DNA of 64,000 bases from Streptomyces sp. NRRL F-6131 (lineage in GTDB: Bacteria; Actinomycetota; Actinomycetes; Streptomycetales; Streptomycetaceae). Shown here piece by piece: positions 48,327-56,634 of the stretch. Position 1 is the stretch's first letter. Every line of letters begins with the position of its first letter. The translations under genes were made by a program, and so were the position numbers. The stretch lies in assembly GCA_000719695.1 (NCBI GenBank), contig JOHN01000014.1:62001-126000 (forward strand), given 5' to 3'. The notes under the pieces are model-generated. The model saw only the letters and a list, made by a program, of their open reading frames with translations, made no database searches and was not told where the DNA came from.

Positions 48327-48488
48327 ATGGCCTGGATACTCTTCCTGATCCTGGTCGCGATCATCCTCGGGATCGTCGGTGTGGCCGCGAGCGGCCTGCT
48401 CTACCTTCTCTTCATCGGTATCGCCGTCTTCCTCGTCGCCCTCGCCCTCGGCATCACCCGCCTGCGCAAGGGCCCGCCCGTTCGCTGA
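48327..48488 (+). CDS. Small hydrophobic membrane protein
   Basis: A 53-residue ORF, MAWILFLILVAIILGIVGVA..., with two predicted membrane helices and a basic C-terminus LRKGPPVR. GGGAGG lies seven bases before the ATG. Small proteins of this make-up are frequent in streptomycetes and of unknown role. A strong hairpin downstream fits as its terminator. Confidence 0.7.
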   Translation: MAWILFLILVAIILGIVGVAASGLLYLLFIGIAVFLVALALGITRLRKGPPVR

Positions 48489-48600
48489 CCCGCCCCCCTT
48501 GCCCCCTGCTGCCCGTCAAAGGTCTCCCGTCGACGGAGCGGCCGCGGGCCACCCGGCCGCCGGGCGTGGTCGTCACGGTGGCCGGGCTCTGAGCCGCGGC

Positions 48601-48656
48601 GGCACGGGTCCGGACGGCGCCCGGGGGAATGCGCGCCGTCCGGACCATCTCGTGCC
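48601..48656. terminator. Extended hairpin between small membrane protein and TetR genes
   Basis: Inner arms of 14 bp match perfectly (48607-48620 and 48633-48646), with an outer GGCACG/CGTGCC extension (48601-48606 and 48651-48656). It lies between convergent genes; the rest of the 345-base gap holds nothing I can support. Confidence 0.8.
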
Positions 48657-48832
48657 CACCCGATCCCCTTCTGACCCCGATCCGCCCGCCCAAACCACCG
48701 GATTCCGCCCTGCCCTCGGATCGGTTCCTCCGACCTCCTCGTACGGCCTCCGACAACGGTCGGCAGCCGGTTCTCGGGCGAACGCGATCGGCGGACGGAC
48801 CGTAGCCAGGAATCCGCCCGTATCCGCGCAGC

Positions 48833-49447
48833 TCACCTGGCCTCCGGCGGCCCCTGCCCGGCGGAGGCGCGCAGCCGGGCGATGCCCACGTCCAGGGCGG
48901 CTTCCAGGTGGGCGGCGGAGCCGGTGGTCAGAAGGATCAGGACCCCGCCCTGGATGCCGGCGAGCAGGGCCGCGGCCTCCCGGTCGGCGTCCAGGGTGGA
49001 GCCGATCGCGCCGGTGGCCTGCAGGTGGCGGATGCCTGTGGCGAGTTGCCGTTGCCAGCGGTCGAGCAGCTCGGCTGCCACGGTCCGGGTGGCATCGGTC
49101 GCCCCGCCGAGCTGGGCGAGGGCGGTGTGGAGGGGGCAGTCGCTGCCCTGGGCGCGGTAGCGGGCGAGGACCTTGTCGCGCCACCGCTCCCAGGCTGCCC
49201 AGGTGGTGAGCGAGCCGAGTTCCGGCTGCTGGTCCTCGATCACCCGGTCCGCCTCGTGACGGGCGACGGCCAGCAGCAGTTCGTCCTTCCCGTCGGGGAA
49301 GTAGTGGAAGAGCTGGCTCTTGCTGGTCCCGGTGCGCGCCATGACGTCCTCCAGACGCACGGCGAAGACGCCCTGGTCGCGGATCTGCTCGGCGGCGCCC
49401 TCGACGATGCGCTGCCTGGTCGCGGCGCCTTTGCGGGTCAGTGGCAC
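48833..49447 (-). CDS. TetR-family transcriptional regulator
   Basis: A 204-residue TetR protein: RQRIVEGAAEQIRDQGVFAV and recognition helix TGTSKSQLFHYFPDGKDELL, then a C-terminal domain with CPLHTALAQLGG, as in the TetR_C group near YxaF/LmrA. The start GTG 49447 follows GAGGAG. It is 119 bases downstream of the quinone oxidoreductase gene on the same strand and likely binds the TGGAC/GTCCA site in front of that gene. Confidence 0.92.
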   Translation of the reverse strand: MPLTRKGAATRQRIVEGAAEQIRDQGVFAVRLEDVMARTGTSKSQLFHYFPDGKDELLLAVARHEADRVIEDQQPELGSLTTWAAWERWRDKVLARYRAQGSDCPLHTALAQLGGATDATRTVAAELLDRWQRQLATGIRHLQATGAIGSTLDADREAAALLAGIQGGVLILLTTGSAAHLEAALDVGIARLRASAGQGPPEAR

Positions 49448-49566
49448 GGGTTCTCCTCGGGCTGGAGGGTCGGACTCGTCCGGGTGGGTGGGCACCTTCG
49501 GGCCGGGGTCTTCGGGCAGGGGGGCGCCTTCAGGCCGGTGGGGTCTCCGGACCGGCGGCCGGGCGC

Positions 49567-50529
49567 TCAGGGGAGAAGGATGAGCTTGCCGGTGGTACGG
49601 CGGGATTCGATGTCGGCGTGCGCGCGGGCCGCCTCGGCGAGGGGGTAGCGGCCGGTGATCCGTGGGACGAGTTGCCCGTGGCGCACGAGGTCGAACACCT
49701 CGTCGGCTCGCTGGACGAGGGTCTCGCGGGTGGCGACGTGGTGGTGCACGACCGGATAGGTGAGCAGGATGCTGTTGGGCAGATCGGTGGGGCGCAGCGT
49801 GGGGACGCCCATGAAGGGGCCGTAGTAGGCGTGCACCCCGTGCGGGCGCAGTGAGGCCTGGGAGGAGAGGAAGGTGTCGCTGCCGCCGCCGTCGTAGGCG
49901 ACGTCGGCGCCCCGTCCGCCCGTCAGTTCCTTGACCTGCTCCTCGAAGCCGCCGCCGGAGTGGACCAGCACGTGGTCGGCCCCGGCTTCCCTCGCGACGG
50001 GTGCCTTCTCCTCCCGGGAGACCAGGCCGATCACGCGGCCACCCCTGGCCTTGACCATCTGGGTGAGCAACTGGCCCACTCCCCCGGCCGCGGCGTGGAC
50101 GAGGGCCGTGTCCCCCGGGCCGACGGGGTGGACCTCGGTGGTCAGGTGGTTGGCGGTGAGGCCCTGCATCAGTACGCCGCCCGCGATCTCGTCCGGTACC
50201 TCGTCGGGCACCTTGACCAAGGAGTTTGCCGGGACGGCGAGCAGTTCGGCGTAGCTGCCGGGGTGGTAGAACCAGGCGACCCGGTCGCCGACGGCCAGGT
50301 CGGTGACGCCCTCTCCGAGGGCGGTGACGTACCCCATGCCCTCGGCGCCGAGGATCACCGGGGCCGCCCAGCCGGGGCCGCCCTGGGTGCGGGCGCCGAC
50401 GTCCATGTAGTTGACGCCCGCCACGCCCAGGCGCACCAGCGCCTCGCCGGGGCCGGGCACGGGGTCGGGCAGTTCGGTCCAGCGCATGACCTGGGGGCCG
50501 CCGTGCTCGTCGATCCGGATCGCGTGCAT
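49567..50529 (-). CDS. Quinone oxidoreductase / zinc-type alcohol dehydrogenase-like protein
   Basis: A 320-residue MDR-family protein related to zeta-crystallin/QorA: MHAIRIDEHGGPQVMRWTEL, GVAGVNYMDVGARTQG, LGAEGMGYV, and the NADPH motif HAAAGGVGQLLTQMVKARGG. Catalytic-zinc cysteines are absent, so quinone or enone reduction with NADPH is expected. The ATG at 50529 is used. A promoter with an operator over its -35 box lies directly upstream; the TetR gene follows. Confidence 0.92.
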   Translation of the reverse strand: MHAIRIDEHGGPQVMRWTELPDPVPGPGEALVRLGVAGVNYMDVGARTQGGPGWAAPVILGAEGMGYVTALGEGVTDLAVGDRVAWFYHPGSYAELLAVPANSLVKVPDEVPDEIAGGVLMQGLTANHLTTEVHPVGPGDTALVHAAAGGVGQLLTQMVKARGGRVIGLVSREEKAPVAREAGADHVLVHSGGGFEEQVKELTGGRGADVAYDGGGSDTFLSSQASLRPHGVHAYYGPFMGVPTLRPTDLPNSILLTYPVVHHHVATRETLVQRADEVFDLVRHGQLVPRITGRYPLAEAARAHADIESRRTTGKLILLP

Positions 50530-50578
50530 GGGACAACGCCTCTCTCTGAGCGAGTCGTTCGGGGAGGGAACGTGGGGT

Positions 50579-50612
50579 ACGTTAGGCAGCCGAAAATGGA
50601 CCGGCAAGTCCA
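50579..50612 (-). promoter_or_regulatory. Promoter TTGCCG-17-TAACGT with a TGGAC-N6-GTCCA operator over the -35
   Basis: Read on the minus strand, the -35 box TTGCCG is at 50607-50602 and the -10 box TAACGT at 50584-50579, spaced by 17 bp. An inverted repeat TGGAC (50597-50601) / GTCCA (50608-50612) encloses the -35 box exactly. Repressor binding would exclude RNA polymerase. Confidence 0.75.
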
Positions 50613-50720
50613 CTCTCACGGCCACGCGAACGAGTGGGACCGCGGGCGGAGCCGCTGTCCGATCCGCGCAGCGGGCGGCGTCCACCGGTGCCCCGGACCG
50701 GCAGGGTGGAGACTGGAGGC

Positions 50721-51737
50721 ATGGATCCGGTCGAAGCACTGCGGCGGATCGCGTTCCTGCTGGAGTGGCGCGGGGCCTCCCCCTACCGGGTGCGGGCCTT
50801 CCACACCGCGGCCGACGCCGTGCGCGTTCTGCCTGCGGGCCCGGTGGACGCGGGCGCGGCCCAGCAACTGCGGGGTGTCGGCCCGGTCACCGCCGACGTG
50901 ATCGCCCAGGCGTCGCACGGCCGGTCCCCCGCTTACCTCACCCGACTCGAGGCCGAGGCCGGGCCCGCCGCCGGCGCCGCGTGGGAACTGGCGGAGGCCA
51001 GCCGCGGGGACTGCCATCTGCATTCCGACTGGTCGGACGGCGGGAGTCCGATCGACGAGATGGCCGAGGCCGCCCGCACCCTGGGGCACGGGTGGGCCGT
51101 GCTCACCGATCACTCGCCACGGCTCACCATCGCCCATGGCCTCAGCCCGGACCGGTTGCGGCATCAACTGGCGGAGGTGGCCACCGTCAACTCCCGCACC
51201 GGCTCCGGCTTCCGTCTGCTGACCGGCATCGAGTGCGACATCCTGGACGACGGCTCACTCGATCAGGAAGAGGATCTCCTCGAACGGCTCGACGTGGTCG
51301 TCGCGTCCGTGCACTCCAGGCTTCGCTCGGACCCCAAGCCGATGACCGCTCGCATGGTGGCGGCGGTGCGCAATCCACATACCGACGTCCTCGGACACTG
51401 CACCGGCCGGATCGTCACCGGCCGTGGCCGACCGCAGTCCCGGTTCGACGCCGAAACCGTCTTCGCGGCCTGCGCCGAGAGCGGAACCGCGGTGGAGATC
51501 AACTGCCGACCCGAACGGCGTGACCCGCCCGACGACCTGCTGCTCCAGGCGGTCGAGGCCGGCTGCCTCTTCGCTGTGGACACCGACGCCCACGCCCCCG
51601 AACAGCTCCACTGGCAGTCCTCCGGATACGCCCGCGCCGCCCGCGCCGACCTCGGACCCGACCGGCTGATCACCACCTGGCCCGTCGAACGGCTCATGAC
51701 CTGGACGGCTGCCCGCTCCGACCCCGCCGGTCGGTAG
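50721..51737 (+). CDS. PHP-domain phosphoesterase with N-terminal HhH region (PolX-tail-like)
   Basis: A 338-residue protein. The N-terminal 90 residues are helix-hairpin-helix-like (ALRRIAFLLEWRGASPYRVRAF, LRGVGPVTADVIAQA), as in the beta-type DNA polymerase X N-terminus. The PHP domain follows with metal ligands in CHLHSDWSDGG (His99, His101, Asp103), TDHSPRL, IECDIL, SVHSRLR and the final VDTDAHAPEQL. It is like the C-terminal part of bacterial PolX without the polymerase domain. It may hydrolyse phosphoesters; the substrate is unknown. TGGAGG precedes the ATG. Confidence 0.9.
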   Translation: MDPVEALRRIAFLLEWRGASPYRVRAFHTAADAVRVLPAGPVDAGAAQQLRGVGPVTADVIAQASHGRSPAYLTRLEAEAGPAAGAAWELAEASRGDCHLHSDWSDGGSPIDEMAEAARTLGHGWAVLTDHSPRLTIAHGLSPDRLRHQLAEVATVNSRTGSGFRLLTGIECDILDDGSLDQEEDLLERLDVVVASVHSRLRSDPKPMTARMVAAVRNPHTDVLGHCTGRIVTGRGRPQSRFDAETVFAACAESGTAVEINCRPERRDPPDDLLLQAVEAGCLFAVDTDAHAPEQLHWQSSGYARAARADLGPDRLITTWPVERLMTWTAARSDPAGR

Positions 51738-51872
51738 CCGCTTCCTCGGCTGTCTCTGTCCCGCTGTCTCTCTGCCCCCTGTCGCTGCCGCGTTGTCCCG
51801 CTGCTCCGCGGCCCCCTGCTCGGGCCTCGCCTCCCCGCGAGCCCGCTGTCCGTCCTGCCCGACCGCGCCGGG

Positions 51873-52415
51873 TCACCCGCCCTCGTCACCGGTGTGCCGC
51901 CCGCTCGTAGCGTGCCCCCTTCTCCCACGGGCGCCGTGCCGCAGCACGTACCGGGGCAGCGCCAGCCAACCGACGCAGAACCAGGCGAGGGCCACCCCCG
52001 TCAGGACCCAGGCGACGGGCGAGCGGTCGGTGGCCGTCCGGAGCAGGAGGAGCAGCGCGGCGGTGATCGTGACGGCCAGCAGGACCAGGCCGACGGCGAT
52101 GAGACGGCCTGCGACCCGGATCAGTTCGGGCTTCATGCCGTGGCCGGAGAGGAAGCGGTGGAAGGCGACGGGGGCGATGAGGGTTCCGGTGGCGAGTGCT
52201 CCGAGGAAGACCGTGGAGACGTAGAGGTGCTGGTCGAACGCGGGCAGGTCGTGGTAGCGCGGGGTGAAGACCACGCTGAGCAGGAACCCGAAGAGGATCT
52301 GGGCGCCGGTCTGGCAGACGCGGACCTCCTGGAGCATCTCGTTCCACAGTCGGTCGGCACGTTCCTCGGGGGTTTCGTCGCGGCCGTGGACGGGGTGGTC
52401 CTGCTGTGGGGGCAT
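51873..52415 (-). CDS. DUF6328 membrane protein
   Basis: A 180-residue protein: a charged cytosolic N-terminus (DETPEERADRLWNEMLQEVRVCQTG), then four membrane helices (AQILFGFLLSVVFTP, STVFLGALATGTLIAPVAF, LIAVGLVLLAVTITAALLLLL split by charges, VAWVLTGVALAWFCVGWLAL). This matches the DUF6328 pattern, an actinobacterial family of unknown function. AGGAG precedes the ATG. The 135 bases after its stop are strongly pyrimidine-biased on the plus strand. Confidence 0.87.
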   Translation of the reverse strand: MPPQQDHPVHGRDETPEERADRLWNEMLQEVRVCQTGAQILFGFLLSVVFTPRYHDLPAFDQHLYVSTVFLGALATGTLIAPVAFHRFLSGHGMKPELIRVAGRLIAVGLVLLAVTITAALLLLLRTATDRSPVAWVLTGVALAWFCVGWLALPRYVLRHGARGRRGHATSGRHTGDEGG

Positions 52416-52661
52416 GCACCGGCTCCTGCTGTGGTCGGGGCGTCGGACGGTCGGCAGTCGGTCGGCGGTGCCGGCTTCCAGCGTGGCCCCGGGCGCGGGC
52501 GTGTGCCACCGCGGCATTGCCGTCCGTTCCGTCGACCGGGCGCCGCTCGTCGAGGACAGGCCCTGACCCTCCTCGACCAGCGGCGCCCCGGCCGACGTTG
52601 TCCACCGACCACTGCCTACCGTCCGACGACTACCCTCCAGGGGCGGTCCTACGGCCCGGAC

Positions 52662-53387
52662 TCACTTCAGGTGTCGGTCCAGGAACCGGCACCCGTCCTC
52701 CAGCTCGAACCACGGGGTGCCGGTGTGGCCACCCGGATTGGCGTGCAGCGTCTTCTCCTTGCTGCCGAAGGAGTCGAACAGCTCCAGCGCCCGTTGCCGG
52801 GGGTTGCCCTCGTCGTCCCACTGCAGCAGGAACAGCAGCGGGATGGTGACCTGCCGGGCCTCCTCGCGCTGAGCGCAGGGGACGAAGCCCCCGGCGAAGA
52901 AACCCGCGGCCGCGATGCGCGGCTCGAGCACCGCGAGTCGGATGCCGAGGGCGGTCCAACCCCCCGAGTACCCGACCGGGCCGCCGACCTCGGGCAGGGC
53001 GAGGACGGCGTCCAGCGTGGCCCGCCAGTCCGGGACCGCCTTTTCGACCATCGGGCCTATGAAGGATTCAAGGATCTCGTCGACCGGCTCACCGGCCTGC
53101 ATGGCCCGCCGGAGCTCGGCACGGGCCTGCTCGTCCGCGGCGGAACGGGGTCGGTCACCGCACCCGGCGGCGTCGATGGTGGCGACCGCATAACCCTGCG
53201 CCGCCGTGTACCGGGCCCGGGCGACCAGCCGGGCATCGGCCTTGGGCAGGCCGTTGTTGTGGGCCATCAGGATCAGCGGAGCCGGCGACACGGATGCGGG
53301 CGTCCACAGGGTGCCGGGGATCTCGCCCAGGGTGAATTCGCGTTCGAGGACGCCGTCGTCGAGGCGCTGCTCGGAAATGAAACGCAT
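52662..53387 (-). CDS. Alpha/beta hydrolase (dienelactone-hydrolase-like)
   Basis: A 241-residue alpha/beta hydrolase. The nucleophile elbow is GYSGG with Ser141; the acid and histidine are probably in LLFLLQWDDEGNP and NPGGHTGTP near the C-terminus. IPGTLWTP and PLILMAHNNGL form the first strands and oxyanion region. The family includes dienelactone hydrolases and esterases; the substrate is unknown. GAAAGG precedes the ATG. A tiny ORF with a strong ribosome site sits 46 bases upstream on the same strand. Confidence 0.88.
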   Translation of the reverse strand: MRFISEQRLDDGVLEREFTLGEIPGTLWTPASVSPAPLILMAHNNGLPKADARLVARARYTAAQGYAVATIDAAGCGDRPRSAADEQARAELRRAMQAGEPVDEILESFIGPMVEKAVPDWRATLDAVLALPEVGGPVGYSGGWTALGIRLAVLEPRIAAAGFFAGGFVPCAQREEARQVTIPLLFLLQWDDEGNPRQRALELFDSFGSKEKTLHANPGGHTGTPWFELEDGCRFLDRHLK

Positions 53388-53433
53388 GGTCGTGCCTTTC
53401 GGGAGTGCACTTTGAACGGCGCTCCCGGACGAC

Positions 53434-53487
53434 CTATCGCCCGACCGTGACCCCAGAGGGGAGCACCCATGTCGATATCTCGTTCAC
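53434..53487 (-). CDS. Putative 17-residue leader peptide
   Basis: VNEISTWVLPSGVTVGR, starting at GTG 53487 eight bases after a perfect AGGAGG and ending with TAG 46 bases before the alpha/beta hydrolase start. Such a strong ribosome site in front of an 18-codon frame is unlikely to be noise, and an upstream peptide could couple or attenuate expression of the hydrolase. It could also be the surviving start of a lost gene. No regulatory codon cluster (Cys, Trp or Arg runs) is present. Confidence 0.35.
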   Translation of the reverse strand: MNEISTWVLPSGVTVGR

Positions 53488-53706
53488 GGGTACCACCTCC
53501 TCGTTCTCTCGCACGGCCTCCGGAAACGTAGCAGCGGTCTCCGTGGTCCGCCAACAGGTTTTTGCGGCCACGGCACCTGCCCGGAGTCTTGTCACTCGTT
53601 CGAGTGCGTCCCACTGCCCTTCGGTTTCGACGCCCCCACGCCAGCCCATGATCCGCCTCGACAGCACCCCGGGCGCCATGAGCCACTCAACAGAAGGGCA
53701 GTTCGT

Positions 53707-55515
53707 ATGACCACAGAAGACGGAGCGCCGATCCCGTCGGTCACCGACGCGACTCTCACGGACATCGCCACCAACGGCATCTGGCGCAGCGCCGGCCTCG
53801 ACATCAACCCGTCGGTACTCGCCGTCGCCCGCGCGCTGCTGGCCGCCGTCCAGGGTGCCGCGCCGACCGGCGCGCTCCCCGACGAGCTGCGGGAGCTGGT
53901 CGACGGCGTCCGACGCGGCGCCGGAGTCACGCTCCAGCGCCTCCCCGTGACCGAGGACCTCAGCCTCTCCGCGTTCTTGATCAAGCAGAACACCACGGAG
54001 CCGCGCCCGGTGGTGATCGTGCCGGCCGGCTGGAACCCGTACGGATGGCTGCCGTTCATGGCCGGCTACCTCGCGCTGGCGGTACGCGGCTACCACGTCC
54101 TGGCGTACACGCCGCGCGGGATCGGCACACCGGGGCTGGTGTCCACCTCGGAAGGGTTCATCGATGTCGCCGGGCCGCACGACTGGTCGGACGGATCGAG
54201 GATGATCGACCACGCGCAGGCGCAGTTCGCGCCGAGCAAGGTCGGGTTCCTGGGCCTGTCCTACGGTTCGGGGATCAGCCAGCTGGTCGCCGCCCACGAC
54301 CCGGAGGACAGGGTCGCGGCCGTGGCCGCGCTGAGCACCTGGGGGAACCTCGCCACCAGCCTCTACGACAACGACACCCGGCACGTGGAGGCCGTGCGCG
54401 CGCTGATCGAGTTCACCGGCGGCGCGGAGGAGGACAAGTTCGACGACGCGACCCTGAAGATCCTCAAGGACTTCCGGGAGGGCCAGGACCTGAAGGACGT
54501 GGTGACCTGGGGCACCGAGCGCTCCCCGGAGACCTACGTCGGCCTCACCAACACGCGGGGCATCCCGACCTTCTACTCGAACACCTGGCACGAGAGCCTG
54601 TTCCCGGCGCGCGAGGCGATCGACACCTTCGAGAAGCTCACCACGCCCAAACACCTGAACCTGTGGATCGGCGACCACGGCGCCCCGGAGGGCGCGGGCA
54701 TCACCGGTGTGTCGACCGGGGTCCCCTTCCCCGGCCTGCTGACCCCGATGCGGGAGGCCTACGCCTGGCTCGACCACCACCTCCTCGGCGAGGCCAACGC
54801 GGTACCCGACTGGCCTGTGGTGAACAGCCAGGTGATGTTCACCTACGAGACCGCCCCGTTCGGCGGCGGCCGGCGGATCACCACCCCGGCCAAGCGCGAG
54901 CCGCTGCGCTCCTGGGCGGAGGCCACCACGGCCACCGAGTCCTGGTTCCTGAGCGGCAATGGTGAGACCAGCGACGGCGTCCTGTCCGACAAGCCCTCCG
55001 CCGGGTGGAGCCGCAGTTTCATCGCCGGTCACGAGACCGCCGCCACGGCCATGGACAAGGTCATGGCCACCGGGCAGAAGGAGTGGTCGGGCAATCCCAA
55101 GACCTACGAGCCCGCCGCCTTCGAGCGGACCCGCCTGCTCCTCTGGTCCACCGAGGAGTTGTCGGGCGGCCGCCACATCCGCGGCGCCGCCAGGCTCCGC
55201 CTCACGGTCCGGACCGAGGACGCCGACACCGAGGCCGCGACCCTGGTCGCCTACCTGTTCGACATCGGCCAGGACGGCAAGGCCCGGATCATCACCCACG
55301 AGCCCCTCACCGTCACCGGCTTGAGCCGAGGGACCGACCGAACCGTCAGCTGGAGCCTCCAACCGGCCGCCTACGACCTCCCCGACGGCCACCGCCTCGC
55401 CCTCGTCGTCAACAGCCGCGACCAGCTCTACGCCTTCACCGGCCAGGAGAACAGCACCACCACCATCACCTCCGCGAGCGGGGAGGAGGCCGTCCTGGAG
55501 CTGCCGCTCGGCTGA
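53707..55515 (+). CDS. CocE/NonD family hydrolase (X-Pro dipeptidyl-peptidase S15-like)
   Basis: A 602-residue protein with a catalytic alpha/beta-hydrolase domain and a C-terminal jelly-roll domain, as in cocaine esterase and S15 peptidases. The nucleophile is Ser185 in GLSYGSG; VVIVPAGWNPYGWLPF forms the oxyanion region; the histidine is probably that of NLWIGDHGAPEG. The C-terminal part (about 400-602) has ARLRLTVRTEDADTEAATLVAYLFDIGQDG typical of the beta domain. No clear signal peptide is seen. The substrate may be an ester, amide or dipeptide. AGAAGGG precedes the ATG. A hairpin follows the stop. Confidence 0.9.
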   Translation: MTTEDGAPIPSVTDATLTDIATNGIWRSAGLDINPSVLAVARALLAAVQGAAPTGALPDELRELVDGVRRGAGVTLQRLPVTEDLSLSAFLIKQNTTEPRPVVIVPAGWNPYGWLPFMAGYLALAVRGYHVLAYTPRGIGTPGLVSTSEGFIDVAGPHDWSDGSRMIDHAQAQFAPSKVGFLGLSYGSGISQLVAAHDPEDRVAAVAALSTWGNLATSLYDNDTRHVEAVRALIEFTGGAEEDKFDDATLKILKDFREGQDLKDVVTWGTERSPETYVGLTNTRGIPTFYSNTWHESLFPAREAIDTFEKLTTPKHLNLWIGDHGAPEGAGITGVSTGVPFPGLLTPMREAYAWLDHHLLGEANAVPDWPVVNSQVMFTYETAPFGGGRRITTPAKREPLRSWAEATTATESWFLSGNGETSDGVLSDKPSAGWSRSFIAGHETAATAMDKVMATGQKEWSGNPKTYEPAAFERTRLLLWSTEELSGGRHIRGAARLRLTVRTEDADTEAATLVAYLFDIGQDGKARIITHEPLTVTGLSRGTDRTVSWSLQPAAYDLPDGHRLALVVNSRDQLYAFTGQENSTTTITSASGEEAVLELPLG

Positions 55516-56484
55516 GCGCCACCCACCGTCCGGTGAGCGGGTGGCGGTGCGCCCACCACCCCCACCCGCTCACCCGCTCACCCACGCGCTGCACGGAGGG
55601 TGACGACAAACTGGTTCACCGAGTCGGGCAATGGCGACCACGGTCCTGTGAGGATCGCAACCACGCTGCGAGCGGACTGATCGGACTCGGCGCCACCACG
55701 GTAGACGCGTGCCGGTGCTCAGGCCGCAGCCGGACGGTCATGGCCGGCCCCGCGGGCAACCGGTCCGACGTCCCGTGCCCCGTGGCGCCGCAGAGCTGAG
55801 CCGCGCGCAGGCACCCACCCGCCGCCGCACGCCGCCACACGCTGCCCTGCCACGTGAGAGATCCGGAGCGGGCGACCGGTACCGGTCGACGACCCGGCTC
55901 GCTGTTCCCATGCGCTGCACGGCAGAGTGGACGGCGGCTCCGGCGAGCCCGTCGCCTACGGCCGCGAGACCCACGAGAGCGGCTTCCGAGATCGGACGCT
56001 GCGCAGCACGCTTGTCGACTGCCCCACCCTCGCGTCCGCCGGCCGCCGGCCGTCACCCGCCGCGCTGATCGCTTATCGCTGATCGCCCGGCAATGTCCGC
56101 CCTCGACGCGAGCGCCCCTGGACAGCCTGGCCGCCCGAAACCTCCTCACCCAGCCGATCAGCCGAACGGGTGGTTCCGCGCGACGGCTACGCGCTGCGCG
56201 ACCTCCTCACCTTGAGGACGTCCCATCCCTCCTCGCGCCGCTCCGGAGCGCCGCACTCGAACGGACGCTCGCCGCCTGTGCACTGGGCTCCGAGCCTGCC
56301 GGAGGCCCGCGTGGCCGGTTGGAGGAGCCGTTGGAGCACGCCCTCGGGATGCTCGAAAACTCCCCGTTCGACCCGGGCTCGCCCGGGGGAAATTCGCTTG
56401 AACACCGCTTTCGAACAGCACCATCATCAGTCGCCTCCGGCCCTGCGACGCTACTCAACTGGGCCCCCTGAAAGCCCATTTGCC
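55516..56484. other. Near-kilobase region without a supported gene
   Basis: Apart from the terminator at the left edge, frames on both strands here are short, arginine-rich and without ribosome sites, and codon bias is weak. It looks like decayed coding DNA or junk between the hydrolase and the NUDIX array. No transposase pieces or terminal repeats were seen. Confidence 0.55.
55532..55574 (+). terminator. Hairpin after the CocE/NonD hydrolase gene
   Basis: Perfect 13-bp arms GGTGAGCGGGTGG and CCACCCGCTCACC with a 17-base loop, 16 bases after the stop. A direct CCGCTCACC repeat extends the right arm. Confidence 0.8.
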
Positions 56485-56634
56485 GTGCTCGCTGCCGATG
56501 CCCGGCTTCTCCCGCTCGAACGCCACCCGTCTCTGGAGGTCTTCGTGGAACGCCCGACCCACCCGACCGTCGGCATCACGCCTTCCGGACGGCCGACCAA
56601 GACCGCCCGCGACATCGAGGAGCCTGTCCAGTGA
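56485..56634 (+). CDS. Small ORF overlapping the triple-NUDIX start
   Basis: A possible 49-residue protein, VLAADARLLPLERHPSLEVF... ending DIEEPVQ, whose TGA overlaps the GTG start of the triple-NUDIX gene (GTGA). Codon bias is good over the last 45 codons. The start is uncertain: the GTG at 56485 lacks a clear ribosome site and the frame is open upstream, so this may be the tail of a lost upstream gene that still feeds ribosomes to the NUDIX gene. I recognise no family. Confidence 0.4.
   Translation: MLAADARLLPLERHPSLEVFVERPTHPTVGITPSGRPTKTARDIEEPVQ

Noticed and set aside
51738..51872. Pyrimidine-rich stretch after the PHP gene considered as an RNA gene or triplex element
   Set aside because: The bias is clear but there is no mirror symmetry or stable fold that supports a function.
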